Shown here: positions 1 to 6,705 of the stretch, piece after piece
Layout of the letters: each line of letters opens with the position of its first letter
How positions within the stretch are numbered: the stretch's first letter is position 1
IMG/VR virus record: IMGVR_UViG_3300031857_001413
Span: 1 to 23,673 of that record
DNA: 23,673 nucleotides
Origin: a virus
Direction: 5' to 3' (one strand)
Translations under genes and position numbers: made by a program
Notes under the pieces: model-generated
Seen by the model: only the letters and a program-made list of their open reading frames with translations
Database searches by the model: none
What the model was told of the DNA's origin: nothing

Positions 1-14
1 GCGGCAGAGGTGAT

Positions 15-245
15 ATGATGGCGCACTTTCAGATACGCTACAACCAGACACGCGGTCAGCCGGGGCGCGGCACGATGGATCACGTCTGGCGCGTGTTCGA
101 GGACGGCAAGGAGTATCTGACGAAGAACGTCGAGATTAACGTGCCGTGCCGTGGAGCGAAGACTGGCGGTGACTACAGCATGGTCTGCGAGGGCAAGATG
201 ACCATCGATCGAGAGACATCAACGGCCATTATCAACGAGGCGTGA
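15..245 (+). CDS. Small hypothetical phage protein (76 aa)
   Basis: I do not recognise this gene. It encodes 76 residues, soluble and mixed in charge, with no signal peptide or membrane helix. A good ribosome binding site (AGAGGTG) lies just before two adjacent ATG codons at 15 and 18; either could start. The C-terminal half contains two cysteines (in VPCRGAK and MVCEGK) and alternating hydrophobic and polar residues that suggest a small beta-rich fold. It lies directly upstream of the tail-fibre gene with a 57-base gap, so it is probably in the same late operon. Whatever precedes it is outside the window. A structural or accessory role is inferred from position alone. Confidence 0.6.
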   Translation: MMAHFQIRYNQTRGQPGRGTMDHVWRVFEDGKEYLTKNVEINVPCRGAKTGGDYSMVCEGKMTIDRETSTAIINEA

Positions 246-302
246 CAAGCGTCTGCCGATGAGGTATGGTGCGGCCTGATTTAGCTTATTTGAGGTGTAC
301 GC

Positions 303-2330
303 ATGAGCGAGCGTTGGCCCGGCGGCATTGTCCGCTCTAACCCAGTAACCCCCACCGGCCCGTTGCAGAACGGCACGGCCCCCGGTGTGTGGTCGCTGGC
401 TGACGCCGCGTACTGGACGAAGCAGGGTCTGTGGCCGACCGCTGGGAACACGCTTGCGGTTGAGGACGTGTTCTCGACGTGGTTGTACACGGGTACTGGC
501 GCAGCGCAGACCATCACCAACGGGATCAACCTATCTGGTCAGGGCGGGTTGGTCATCCAGAAAGAGCGCTCCTCCGCGTATGCTGATGGGTGGTTTTGGG
601 GCGACACTGTCCGTGGCGCTAACACCATATTGAAATCTCAAAACGCTAACGGCCAAGTAACATCAGCCAATACAATTTCAGCGTTTAGTTCAACCGGGTT
701 TACGGCTGGATCAAATATTAGTTTTTCTGGCTCTACCTACGCATCATGGACATTCCGCGAAGCACCTAACTTCTTTGATATTGTGACGTATACGGGTAAT
801 GGCGCTAACCGGAACATTGCCCACAACCTCGGCTCTGTCCCCGGCATGATTATTGTCAAGCGCACGGACACGACAGGCGATTGGCAGGTCTACCATCGCA
901 GCAATGCTAACACGCAGTACATGGTGCTTAATAGCACGGCTGCTGTGGCCACTGGCACGACCCGCTGGAACAGCACAACACCGACCGCGACTGAGTTTAC
1001 TGTCGGCACGGACGCAACGGTCAACGCATCCGGCGGCACCTATGTCGCGTACCTCTACGCCCACGACACATCGTCCACTGGGGTTATTCAGTGCGGGAGC
1101 TATACGGGTAATGGTAGCAGCACCGGCCCGACTGTGACACTCGGTTGGGAGCCTCAGTGGGTGATGATAAAACCTGCTGGGCAAGCTGTTGATTGGCAAG
1201 TGTTTGACACTATGCGCGGGATGCCAGCAACTGCGGGAGCCGTTGCTCCAGCTTTATTTCCTAATCTTGCCTCCGCAGAGGATACCGGCGCTTCCGGCCC
1301 TGCGCCTTTAGCAACGGGTTTTGCTGTAAATACAACCTCAGCGCGTTTGAACCAGAACGGCTCTAACTACATCTACGTCGCCATCCGTCGCGGGCCTATG
1401 AAGACCCCGACGCTGGGAACGAGTGTGTTTGCTCCTACACTGGCTACGTTCAGCGGAAGCACCATAACCAACACCGGCTTTGTCGTTGATTTGGCTATTA
1501 ACAAAACGGGTGTAGCGACGACGAATAACAACTTCGTGTTTGACCGCCTTCGTGGCTCTAATAATGGCTCCGCGCAGCAAACTTTAGTTACAAACGCGAC
1601 TGATGCAGACGTTGCAAGTTCAGGGCGCGTTGCGCTTACTGGCTCCGTAACAATCCAAAACGGCTTCCTCGAACAGGACACCACCGCAAATAACATCGTA
1701 TGGGCCTTCCGCCGCGCCCCCGGCTTCTTCGATGAGGTGTGCTATACGGGGACGGGTGCTACGACCACGCAAAACCATAACTTGGGGGTTGTCCCTGAAC
1801 TTGTGATTACCAAGTCAAGGAGCGCAGGATCGAACTGGCAGGTTAATTACAGCTTCGGTGCTACAACGTGCGGAGAGGCCTACCTTAATAATACTAATGC
1901 GGGTGGGATTTATGCTTATAGCGTGGGGACCGCCGTTGCGGGTAATCCGACTGCATCACAAGTTCAATTCTACGCATTTCCATCCGGCCAGACGATGGTC
2001 GCCTACCTCTTCGCCTCATGCCCCGGCGTGAGCAAGGTCGGCAGCTACACTGGCACTGGCACAACGCAGACCGTCAACTGTGGCTTCACGACGGGTGCGC
2101 GCTTCGTCCTCATCAAGCGGACGGACAGCACGGGCGATTGGTACGTCTGGGATAGCGCACGCGGCATTGTCGCTGGCAACGATCCGTATCTGTTGCTCAA
2201 CAGCACGGCGGCGGAAGTAACCAGCACCGACTATGTTGACACAGACAATAGCGGCTTCCAGCTTAGTAGCACGGCACCAGCGGCCCTGAATGCCAACGGC
2301 GGCACCTACATCTTCTTGGCGATTGCATAA
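303..2330 (+). CDS. Modular tail-fibre-like protein, DUF7483-type repeats
   Basis: This 675-residue protein is probably a receptor-binding or virion-surface fibre. An N-terminal segment (residues 1-55, with GVWSLADAAYW and KQGLWPT) resembles the anchor of many aquatic phage fibre proteins. Six tandem modules of about 95-105 residues follow, beginning near residues 59, 162, 263, 377, 480 and 580. Module hallmarks are an opening YTGTG or YTGNG, a strand such as MIIVKRTDTTGDWQV or FVLIKRTDSTGDWYV, and a closing GGTYVAYLY, NYIYVAIRR or GGTYIFLAIA. Modules 1 and 4 diverge most from the others. I believe the modules belong to the DUF7483 family found in phage structural proteins; the receptor role is inferred. 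GAGGTG precedes the ATG by 6 bases. Several modules are visibly richer in A/T than the rest, suggesting mosaic origin. Confidence 0.75.
   Translation: MSERWPGGIVRSNPVTPTGPLQNGTAPGVWSLADAAYWTKQGLWPTAGNTLAVEDVFSTWLYTGTGAAQTITNGINLSGQGGLVIQKERSSAYADGWFWGDTVRGANTILKSQNANGQVTSANTISAFSSTGFTAGSNISFSGSTYASWTFREAPNFFDIVTYTGNGANRNIAHNLGSVPGMIIVKRTDTTGDWQVYHRSNANTQYMVLNSTAAVATGTTRWNSTTPTATEFTVGTDATVNASGGTYVAYLYAHDTSSTGVIQCGSYTGNGSSTGPTVTLGWEPQWVMIKPAGQAVDWQVFDTMRGMPATAGAVAPALFPNLASAEDTGASGPAPLATGFAVNTTSARLNQNGSNYIYVAIRRGPMKTPTLGTSVFAPTLATFSGSTITNTGFVVDLAINKTGVATTNNNFVFDRLRGSNNGSAQQTLVTNATDADVASSGRVALTGSVTIQNGFLEQDTTANNIVWAFRRAPGFFDEVCYTGTGATTTQNHNLGVVPELVITKSRSAGSNWQVNYSFGATTCGEAYLNNTNAGGIYAYSVGTAVAGNPTASQVQFYAFPSGQTMVAYLFASCPGVSKVGSYTGTGTTQTVNCGFTTGARFVLIKRTDSTGDWYVWDSARGIVAGNDPYLLLNSTAAEVTSTDYVDTDNSGFQLSSTAPAALNANGGTYIFLAIA
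660..2330 (+). repeat. Diverged tandem module repeats within the fibre gene
   Basis: Sequence encoding the later fibre modules retains recognisable DNA similarity. Near 858-890 and 2112-2146 both stretches encode an IKRTDxTGDW motif with near-identical bases. Near 930-950 and 2194-2214 both encode LNSTAA. The closing GGCGGCACCTA occurs near 1032 and again near 2298. Modules 2 and 6 are therefore the closest pair although they are separated by three others, consistent with duplication followed by shuffling. Confidence 0.6.
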
Positions 2331-2341
2331 GGATACTCGAT

Positions 2342-2704
2342 ATGATCGAACAGCTCATCAGCCGCGTGTTCTACGCCCGCAACCTTGCTCACTTCGAGCA
2401 CTGGCGCGCCACAGGCGCAGGAAGCTACGCCAAGCACAAGGCGCTCGGCCACTTTTACGATGACGTGATTGAGGCTCTGGACGATCTCATTGAGGCGTAT
2501 CAGGGCGCATTTGAGCTTGTGGGCGCTATCCCGGCCCCCAAAACAACACCCAGCGACTGCCTTAAGGCGCTGGAAGACGATGCAGCATGGATCGAGGAGC
2601 ACCACGAAAACATCTGTCAGGGCAATCGGGCTGTCGCTAACTTGATTGATACCCTGACAGGTGTTTACCTGTCGACCATCTACAAGTTGAAGAACTTGAA
2701 ATGA
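2342..2704 (+). CDS. DUF5856-like all-helical protein
   Basis: This 120-residue, entirely helical protein has an N-terminal block with FYARNLAHFEHWRATG, SYAKHKALGHFYDD and IEALDDLIEAYQG. That arrangement (FxAR..AH..H, then AxHKALxxFYDD, then D.L.EAYQG) matches what I know of DUF5856, a family common in aquatic phages and thought to be related to ferritin/Dps-like four-helix folds. The conserved His, Glu and Asp residues would be compatible with a metal site, but none has been shown. The C-terminal part (EDDAAWIEEHHENI) continues the helical pattern. TAAGGA provides a ribosome site 7 bases before ATG. It follows the fibre gene after 11 bases. A function in the phage cycle is not known to me. 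Confidence 0.6.
   Translation: MIEQLISRVFYARNLAHFEHWRATGAGSYAKHKALGHFYDDVIEALDDLIEAYQGAFELVGAIPAPKTTPSDCLKALEDDAAWIEEHHENICQGNRAVANLIDTLTGVYLSTIYKLKNLK
2656..2673 (+). promoter_or_regulatory. Perfect 7-bp hairpin inside coding sequence
   Basis: GACAGGT pairs exactly with ACCTGTC around a GTTT loop, 43 bases before the GTG start of the next gene. No T-run follows, so it is not a typical terminator. It may be an RNA structure affecting mRNA stability or ribosome loading, or chance within codons for LTGVYLS. Confidence 0.25.
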
Positions 2705-2716
2705 TGGAGAACAAAG

Positions 2717-2878
2717 GTGGCCACATTAAAAGAGGTCGATAATCGGCTAACAGCCCTTGAGACCAAGGAAGAAGAGCGCTGGAAGGAGACGATCCTCCGC
2801 ATCAAGCGCATTGAGCACATCCTGATCGCTTGCGCGGGCGGGATCATCATGCTGCTCGTCGGTCTTCTGGGTAAGTAA
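2717..2878 (+). CDS. XhlA-like small holin/lysis membrane protein (53 aa)
   Basis: A GTG-initiated gene of 53 residues (VATLKEVDNRLTALETK, then EEERWKETILRIKRIEHI, then a hydrophobic C-terminal stretch of about 19 residues ending VGLLGK). The layout of an N-terminal amphipathic heptad helix followed by one C-terminal membrane helix and a final Lys matches the haemolysin XhlA family, small phage proteins that act with holins at the inner membrane. GGAGAA lies 7 bases upstream of GTG. The stop is separated by one base from the ATG of the next gene, so they are coupled. An ATG at 2701 in another frame opens only a 13-codon peptide. The XhlA call is by pattern, not by alignment. Confidence 0.62.
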   Translation: MATLKEVDNRLTALETKEEERWKETILRIKRIEHILIACAGGIIMLLVGLLGK

Positions 2879-2879
2879 C

Positions 2880-3692
2880 ATGGCCCACAAACGCTATCTC
2901 GCTCTTATCGCTGCCACCAGTGCGGCTTCTATGGTGTTTGCGCAGGCAGCCCCTGCGCCGACGTCGTATGTCTACGACACGACGACGAACAGCACGTCGA
3001 ACAACACCAACACCAATACGTCGGCCAGCACGTCCACTAACACGAACGTGAACACCAGCACGTCTACCAACACGAACACCAACTATAACGTCAACTCTGG
3101 GACGATGACCAACATCAACCAGAACACGTCGACCAGCACGTCCGACAACACCAACCGGAACATAAACACGGACATAAGCAACAGCACGATCAGCCAGAGC
3201 GTGAACAGCACGTCCGATAGCACCAACCGGAACATCAACAGCGACACGATTAACAGCACGGCTTCGACGAACAACGTCAACCAGAACAACAACGTCAACG
3301 TGTCCGACAGCAAGAGCTACAGCGAGAGCGTCAACCGGCAGATAATCGACCAGAACATCAAGTCGCCACCGCCCAGCGCCATCGCGCCAAGCATGATGTC
3401 CTACAGCCAAGATCTCTGCACGACCGGCCAGTCCGGCGCTGTGCAGACGCAGATCATTGGCCTGTCGGCTGGGCGCACTGTGCGCGACCAGAACTGCGAA
3501 CGGATGAAGCTGTCGAAGACCCTGTACGACATGGGCATGCGCGTCGCCGCCGTGAGCCTCCTGTGCCAAGACTTCCGCGTCTTTAGGGCAATGGAGATGG
3601 CCGGAACGCCCTGCCCATTCTTGGGATTGATTGGCGAGGAAGCCCGCGCCGCGTGGACCGAAAACGTCGAGCTTCGCCCTGTCAAGGATTAA
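2880..3692 (+). CDS. Exported Asn/Thr/Ser-rich repeat protein
   Basis: This 270-residue protein begins with a clear Sec signal peptide (MAHKRYLALIAATSAASMVF, cleavage probably after AQA or FA). Residues about 33-155 are a low-complexity tract of Asn, Thr, Ser and Asp with alternating NxNxN patterns and two recurrences of NTNRNIN or STNRNINS. It is likely a repetitive beta-solenoid or an extended hydrophilic spacer. A distinct C-terminal domain (about 170-265) carries four cysteines at 180, 206, 229 and 245, within DLCTTG, DQNCERMKL, LLCQDF and GTPCPF, enough for two disulfides in the periplasm. I recall similar short Cys-containing C-terminal domains in proteobacterial phage proteins beside lysis genes, with no known function. 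No lipobox is present. It sits between an XhlA-like gene and a second exported protein. Confidence 0.7.
   Translation: MAHKRYLALIAATSAASMVFAQAAPAPTSYVYDTTTNSTSNNTNTNTSASTSTNTNVNTSTSTNTNTNYNVNSGTMTNINQNTSTSTSDNTNRNINTDISNSTISQSVNSTSDSTNRNINSDTINSTASTNNVNQNNNVNVSDSKSYSESVNRQIIDQNIKSPPPSAIAPSMMSYSQDLCTTGQSGAVQTQIIGLSAGRTVRDQNCERMKLSKTLYDMGMRVAAVSLLCQDFRVFRAMEMAGTPCPFLGLIGEEARAAWTENVELRPVKD
2976..3344 (+). repeat. Asn/Thr/Ser-coding degenerate tandem repeat
   Basis: About 370 bases are built of AAC, ACC/ACG and AGC codons in short irregular repeats. The clearest copies are a roughly 35-base unit beginning AGCACGTCCGA near 3136 and again near 3208, both encoding STSD(N/S)TNRNIN. The repeats are imperfect, with silent and replacement changes, so they are not a recent exact duplication. 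Confidence 0.7.
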
Positions 3693-3702
3693 GACATACG
3701 CT

Positions 3703-5103
3703 TTGCGGGTGGCCCTCCTGCTGACTTGCGCAACGCCTCTGCGTGCGCAGACCTACGAGCCTGCCTTAGTGACACCGCAGATACTCGGCGCGCCCACGAC
3801 GATGACGCCGCTCAATCTGGGTGACGATAACACGCGTAACGTGGCTCTTGGCTTTGAGTTTGAGTATTGGGGCCAGACGTTCACCGACGCTTGGGTGTCG
3901 TCCAACGGCTTTGTGTCGTTCCAGAGCGGGGCGAATTTATGCTGCGATGGCCAGCCCATCGAAATGGCGCAGCGCAACACGATATACGGCTACTGGTCTG
4001 ACCTGATTAGCTACACCGGCAACCCGTACTTCCGCCGCGACGATGGTTCGATCCTCTTCGGCTGGTATGGCGTGAACGAATACGGCACGAACAACAGTAG
4101 CACCTTCGAGATCGGCCTCTTTGCCGACGGTAAGATACAACTGAATTACGGTAGCCTTGGGTTCTCTGGCGGTCACACTTTTACCGCAGGCATTACTGGC
4201 CCAACTGCGGATGATAACATCCCGCTCTTCTATGGGCGCAACGCGCAGTTCCTACAGAACCAGTCCGGCATCCTGTCGTGGATCGCACCAACCGCTACCG
4301 TTGACTGCGACGTGACGCCTATGGACCCAAGCTGTCCGCCAATCGTCATTGACGCCATCCCAGACCCTGTGGAAGCTATCGCCGAAGCCGCCGCGCAGAG
4401 CGTGGAGCTTGAGCCAGAAGAGATTGAGCAGGTGCAAACGATAGCCGCCGTTGCATTGGAGCGGGCCGAGGAAGCCGCGGTGGTTGCCGAAGACACAACG
4501 GCAGCCGAAGAGGTGGAAGCTACCGCCGAAGTCGTCGCGGCTGACACGGTCGAGCGGCTGGAGCCGGATCAAGTCGCGGCACTGGCCGCAGGCGGCGCCG
4601 ACTTTACCGAGAGCGCGCAACAGCAAGACACCATGCAGGAGATGCAGGAGATGCAGGACGGTTCGTCAACATCGGGCACGTTTACGGCGCAAGTGCGCTT
4701 CGATAACGCTTTCGGCGGGTCGTTCGTGCAAGGGCCGACTATGTCTGTGTCGCAGGGAGCGTCGCCGTTGGACATGGCAATCTCGGCAGGCAGCCCGATG
4801 TCTATGTCTAACACGGTCGAGGCGCTGGGCCTTGGCTCACCTCAGCCTTCAGCCGCCGGCGGAAATGCCCCACCATCCGACAGCGGAATATCTGAAGGCG
4901 AGAGCGAAACCATCGCGGCGATGGGAGCCGTGCCGGGCTTCGCCGCGTACACGCAGGCGTCGTTGCAAGATAGGGCTGACTTTTACGCAATTCGTGATAT
5001 ATACCGCAGACGTAGGCTGCAAGACGCAAACTTTGAGATGTATCGTATGATGCAGACGAACGATGCCCGATGGCAGGAGATGGTAGATGAGCAGTACAGA
5101 TGA
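3703..5103 (+). CDS. Exported protein with nidogen-like (NIDO) domain
   Basis: The protein has about 466 residues. The frame has no ATG near its beginning. Candidate starts are TTG 3631 (inside the previous gene, 62-base overlap), ATT 3688, TTG 3703 and GTG 3709. TTG 3703 is chosen tentatively because it gives a short signal peptide (RVALLLTCATPLRAQ) with AAGGA 14 bases upstream; ATT 3688 would add KTYAL and overlap the preceding stop. Residues 42-188 resemble a nidogen-like domain (EYWGQTFTDAWVSSNGFVSF, later GYWSDL, ILFGWYGV, FEIGLFADGKIQLNYG). An Ala/Glu-rich helical stretch (217-306), a Met/Gln/Ser-rich linker and a conserved-looking tail (DFYAIRDIYRRR, then WQEMVDEQYR) follow. It overlaps the next gene by 17 bases. 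NIDO domains are extracellular adhesion-type domains. Its role in a phage is unknown, possibly in the envelope during lysis. Confidence 0.66.
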   Translation: MRVALLLTCATPLRAQTYEPALVTPQILGAPTTMTPLNLGDDNTRNVALGFEFEYWGQTFTDAWVSSNGFVSFQSGANLCCDGQPIEMAQRNTIYGYWSDLISYTGNPYFRRDDGSILFGWYGVNEYGTNNSSTFEIGLFADGKIQLNYGSLGFSGGHTFTAGITGPTADDNIPLFYGRNAQFLQNQSGILSWIAPTATVDCDVTPMDPSCPPIVIDAIPDPVEAIAEAAAQSVELEPEEIEQVQTIAAVALERAEEAAVVAEDTTAAEEVEATAEVVAADTVERLEPDQVAALAAGGADFTESAQQQDTMQEMQEMQDGSSTSGTFTAQVRFDNAFGGSFVQGPTMSVSQGASPLDMAISAGSPMSMSNTVEALGLGSPQPSAAGGNAPPSDSGISEGESETIAAMGAVPGFAAYTQASLQDRADFYAIRDIYRRRRLQDANFEMYRMMQTNDARWQEMVDEQYR

Positions 5104-5608
5104 GGAGCCCAAGGTCGCCTTCGACGAGAGCGGCTTTAGCTTTAACATCGGCGGCCTGAGCAGCGGCAAGATCGCTATTATCTTCGCGGCTATATCGACT
5201 ATCGTCGGCGGTCTGTGGGCCGGTTTCCAAGTGTATCAGCAGTTCTTGACCATGAAGGAGGTCACGGCGGCCTATGTGCCGCCTGACTTGTCAGGTATTA
5301 ACAGCCAGATTTCCGTGCTGAATGAGCGCGTCACCAGCGTCGAGCGTCTGACCAAGGGCAACAGCGAGGCGCTGAACTACCTGACCGGCTCGATCTCCAG
5401 CAGCGTAGGCGCAACGCGCCAGACGGTTGACGCGGTGTCGAGCAGCGTTCGGAACAGCGACGCGCAGAATATGCAAATGCAGCGCGCTATCATAGACCAA
5501 CTGCGTGAGCAGGACAGGGAGCAACAGCGTCGTATCAAGGAACTCGAGACTGAGACGGCTGCACGTATTCAAAAGACGCTGGCGAACCCGCTGGCCGGAA
5601 AGGACTGA
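5087..5608 (+). CDS. Membrane-anchored coiled-coil protein, spanin-like topology
   Basis: This 173-residue protein has a 28-residue acidic N-terminus, one membrane helix (about 29-48, within KIAIIFAAISTIVGG) and a long hydrophilic helical region (70-165) with heptad spacing (ISVLNERVTSVERL; REQDREQQRRIKELE). One N-terminal membrane helix plus a coiled-coil tail is the layout of inner-membrane spanins (Rz), which link inner and outer membrane in the last step of Gram-negative lysis. I see no partner lipoprotein (o-spanin), so the spanin role remains inference; a minor virion or holin-associated protein is an alternative. GGAG lies 7 bases before ATG. The gene overlaps both neighbours, by 17 bases upstream and by 1 base (TGATG) downstream, indicating coupling within the lysis region. 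Confidence 0.6.
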   Translation: MSSTDEEPKVAFDESGFSFNIGGLSSGKIAIIFAAISTIVGGLWAGFQVYQQFLTMKEVTAAYVPPDLSGINSQISVLNERVTSVERLTKGNSEALNYLTGSISSSVGATRQTVDAVSSSVRNSDAQNMQMQRAIIDQLREQDREQQRRIKELETETAARIQKTLANPLAGKD

Positions 5609-6084
5609 TGATGGAAGATAAACTGATGGACGCGCGCATCAAGGCGCTTCTTATGGCGGCCCGCACGATGGCGTTCGTCATTTGCACTATCACCGTTGCC
5701 ATGATCGCGGGCTTGTTCGTATCGAACGAAGTGATCGACAACAAGGATGTCTTTGGCCTCCTCAGCTACGTCATGACCTCGGTTGTCGGCGCTGTGGCTG
5801 GCTCTTACGCCACGCTGATGGGCATGAAGGGCGAGCTCGTCCCGCCTCCGCCAGAAGACCGCGACGATCCTGAGCCAGAACCCGCTCCAGAGCCTATGGC
5901 CCCGCCGCCTGCCCCTGTGGCGCCTGAGCCAGAACTCGAGCTGACTGAGCCTGTCGAAGACGATGATGATGACGACGATATGGAGCCTTGGGAGAAGTAT
6001 CGCGGTGACCTGCGCTACGACGCAAACGGCGACGGCGTAGTTGACGAGAATGACTTTCCTGATTGGCGGAGTGCTGGCAAATGA
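5608..6084 (+). CDS. Two-helix holin candidate with C-terminal EF-hand/dockerin-type loop
   Basis: This 158-residue protein has two membrane helices (about 18-38 and 48-70), followed by a Pro/Glu-rich linker (75-116), a run of seven Asp (118-124) and a C-terminal calcium-binding-type loop at 138-149 with D1, N3, D5, D9 and D12 (DANGDGVVDEND). Two N-terminal hairpinned helices immediately before an endolysin gene suit a class II holin, which opens the inner membrane to release the endolysin. The acidic, calcium-loop tail is not a usual holin feature. ATG 5608 overlaps the preceding stop; ATG 5611 has better spacing from the GGAAAGGA site. The stop overlaps the endolysin start (ATGA). The function is inferred from topology and position. 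Confidence 0.62.
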   Translation: MMEDKLMDARIKALLMAARTMAFVICTITVAMIAGLFVSNEVIDNKDVFGLLSYVMTSVVGAVAGSYATLMGMKGELVPPPPEDRDDPEPEPAPEPMAPPPAPVAPEPELELTEPVEDDDDDDDMEPWEKYRGDLRYDANGDGVVDENDFPDWRSAGK

Positions 6085-6695
6085 GCTTAATGAACCTTCA
6101 AGATAAATGTGGGTGCCATCCAGATGCCGCGTTTGGTCCGGGAACCCTGAAGGCCGCATGTGCGCACTTCAAGCTGAATAAGAACCGCGCCGCGCATTTC
6201 TTCGCTCAGACGGCGCACGAGAGCGGTAACTTCAAGGCGTTCAGCGAGAACCTGAACTACGGCGCGAAAGGTCTGCGTGGCATCTTCGGGAAGTACTTTC
6301 CGACCGACGCGCTGGCCAAGGCTTACGAACGCCAGCCGCAGAAGATTGCCAACCGCGTCTACGCCAACCGTATGGGCAACGGCGATGAAGCGTCAGGCGA
6401 CGGCTGGAAATACCGGGGACGAGGCCCGCTCCAGCTCACTGGCAAGAACAACTACCGCGCATTCGGTAAGTATATTGGCCGCGAACAAGAGGTGTTGGAC
6501 AACCCAGACCTTGTGGCTACCGAACTGGGCTTTGAAAGCGCCCTGTGGTTCTTCGACGCAAACAAGCTGTGGTCGATCTGCGATCAGGGCATCAATGACG
6601 CTGCCATCCTCGCGCTGACAAAGCGCATCAATGGTGGTACACACGGCCTCGACGACCGTAAAATGAAAACCAAGAAGTATGCTACTTGGCTCTAA
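6081..6695 (+). CDS. Endolysin, glycoside hydrolase family 19
   Basis: This 204-residue muralytic enzyme of the chitinase-like GH19 family would cleave the glycan backbone of peptidoglycan after holin-mediated release. Visible family hallmarks are FFAQTAHESGNF with the putative acid Glu47, SENLNYGAKGL with Glu56 as the second catalytic acid, KYRGRGPLQLTGKNNY and a C-terminal TKRINGGTHGLDDR. The N-terminus has CGCHPDAAFGPGTL, similar to the opening of other phage GH19 lysins. There is no signal peptide, consistent with holin-dependent export. The start is ATG 6081, which overlaps the holin stop as ATGA and has GGAG 9 bases upstream; an in-frame TTG at 6063 is less likely. Length suits a single-domain phage lysin with no separate cell-wall-binding domain. 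Confidence 0.93.
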   Translation: MSLMNLQDKCGCHPDAAFGPGTLKAACAHFKLNKNRAAHFFAQTAHESGNFKAFSENLNYGAKGLRGIFGKYFPTDALAKAYERQPQKIANRVYANRMGNGDEASGDGWKYRGRGPLQLTGKNNYRAFGKYIGREQEVLDNPDLVATELGFESALWFFDANKLWSICDQGINDAAILALTKRINGGTHGLDDRKMKTKKYATWL

Positions 6696-6705
6696 GGAGG
6701 ACGTT

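Noticed and set aside
2701-2742. ATG-initiated 13-codon frame before the XhlA-like gene
   Set aside because: Too short and without family likeness. The GTG frame at 2717 has a better ribosome site and a sensible product.
2847-3569. Long - strand reading frame (240 codons) antisense to the Asn/Thr repeat gene
   Set aside because: It is Val/Arg/His/Asp-rich translation of the reverse complement of AAC/ACG repeats, has no ribosome site or family likeness, and the + frame has a signal peptide and a domain.
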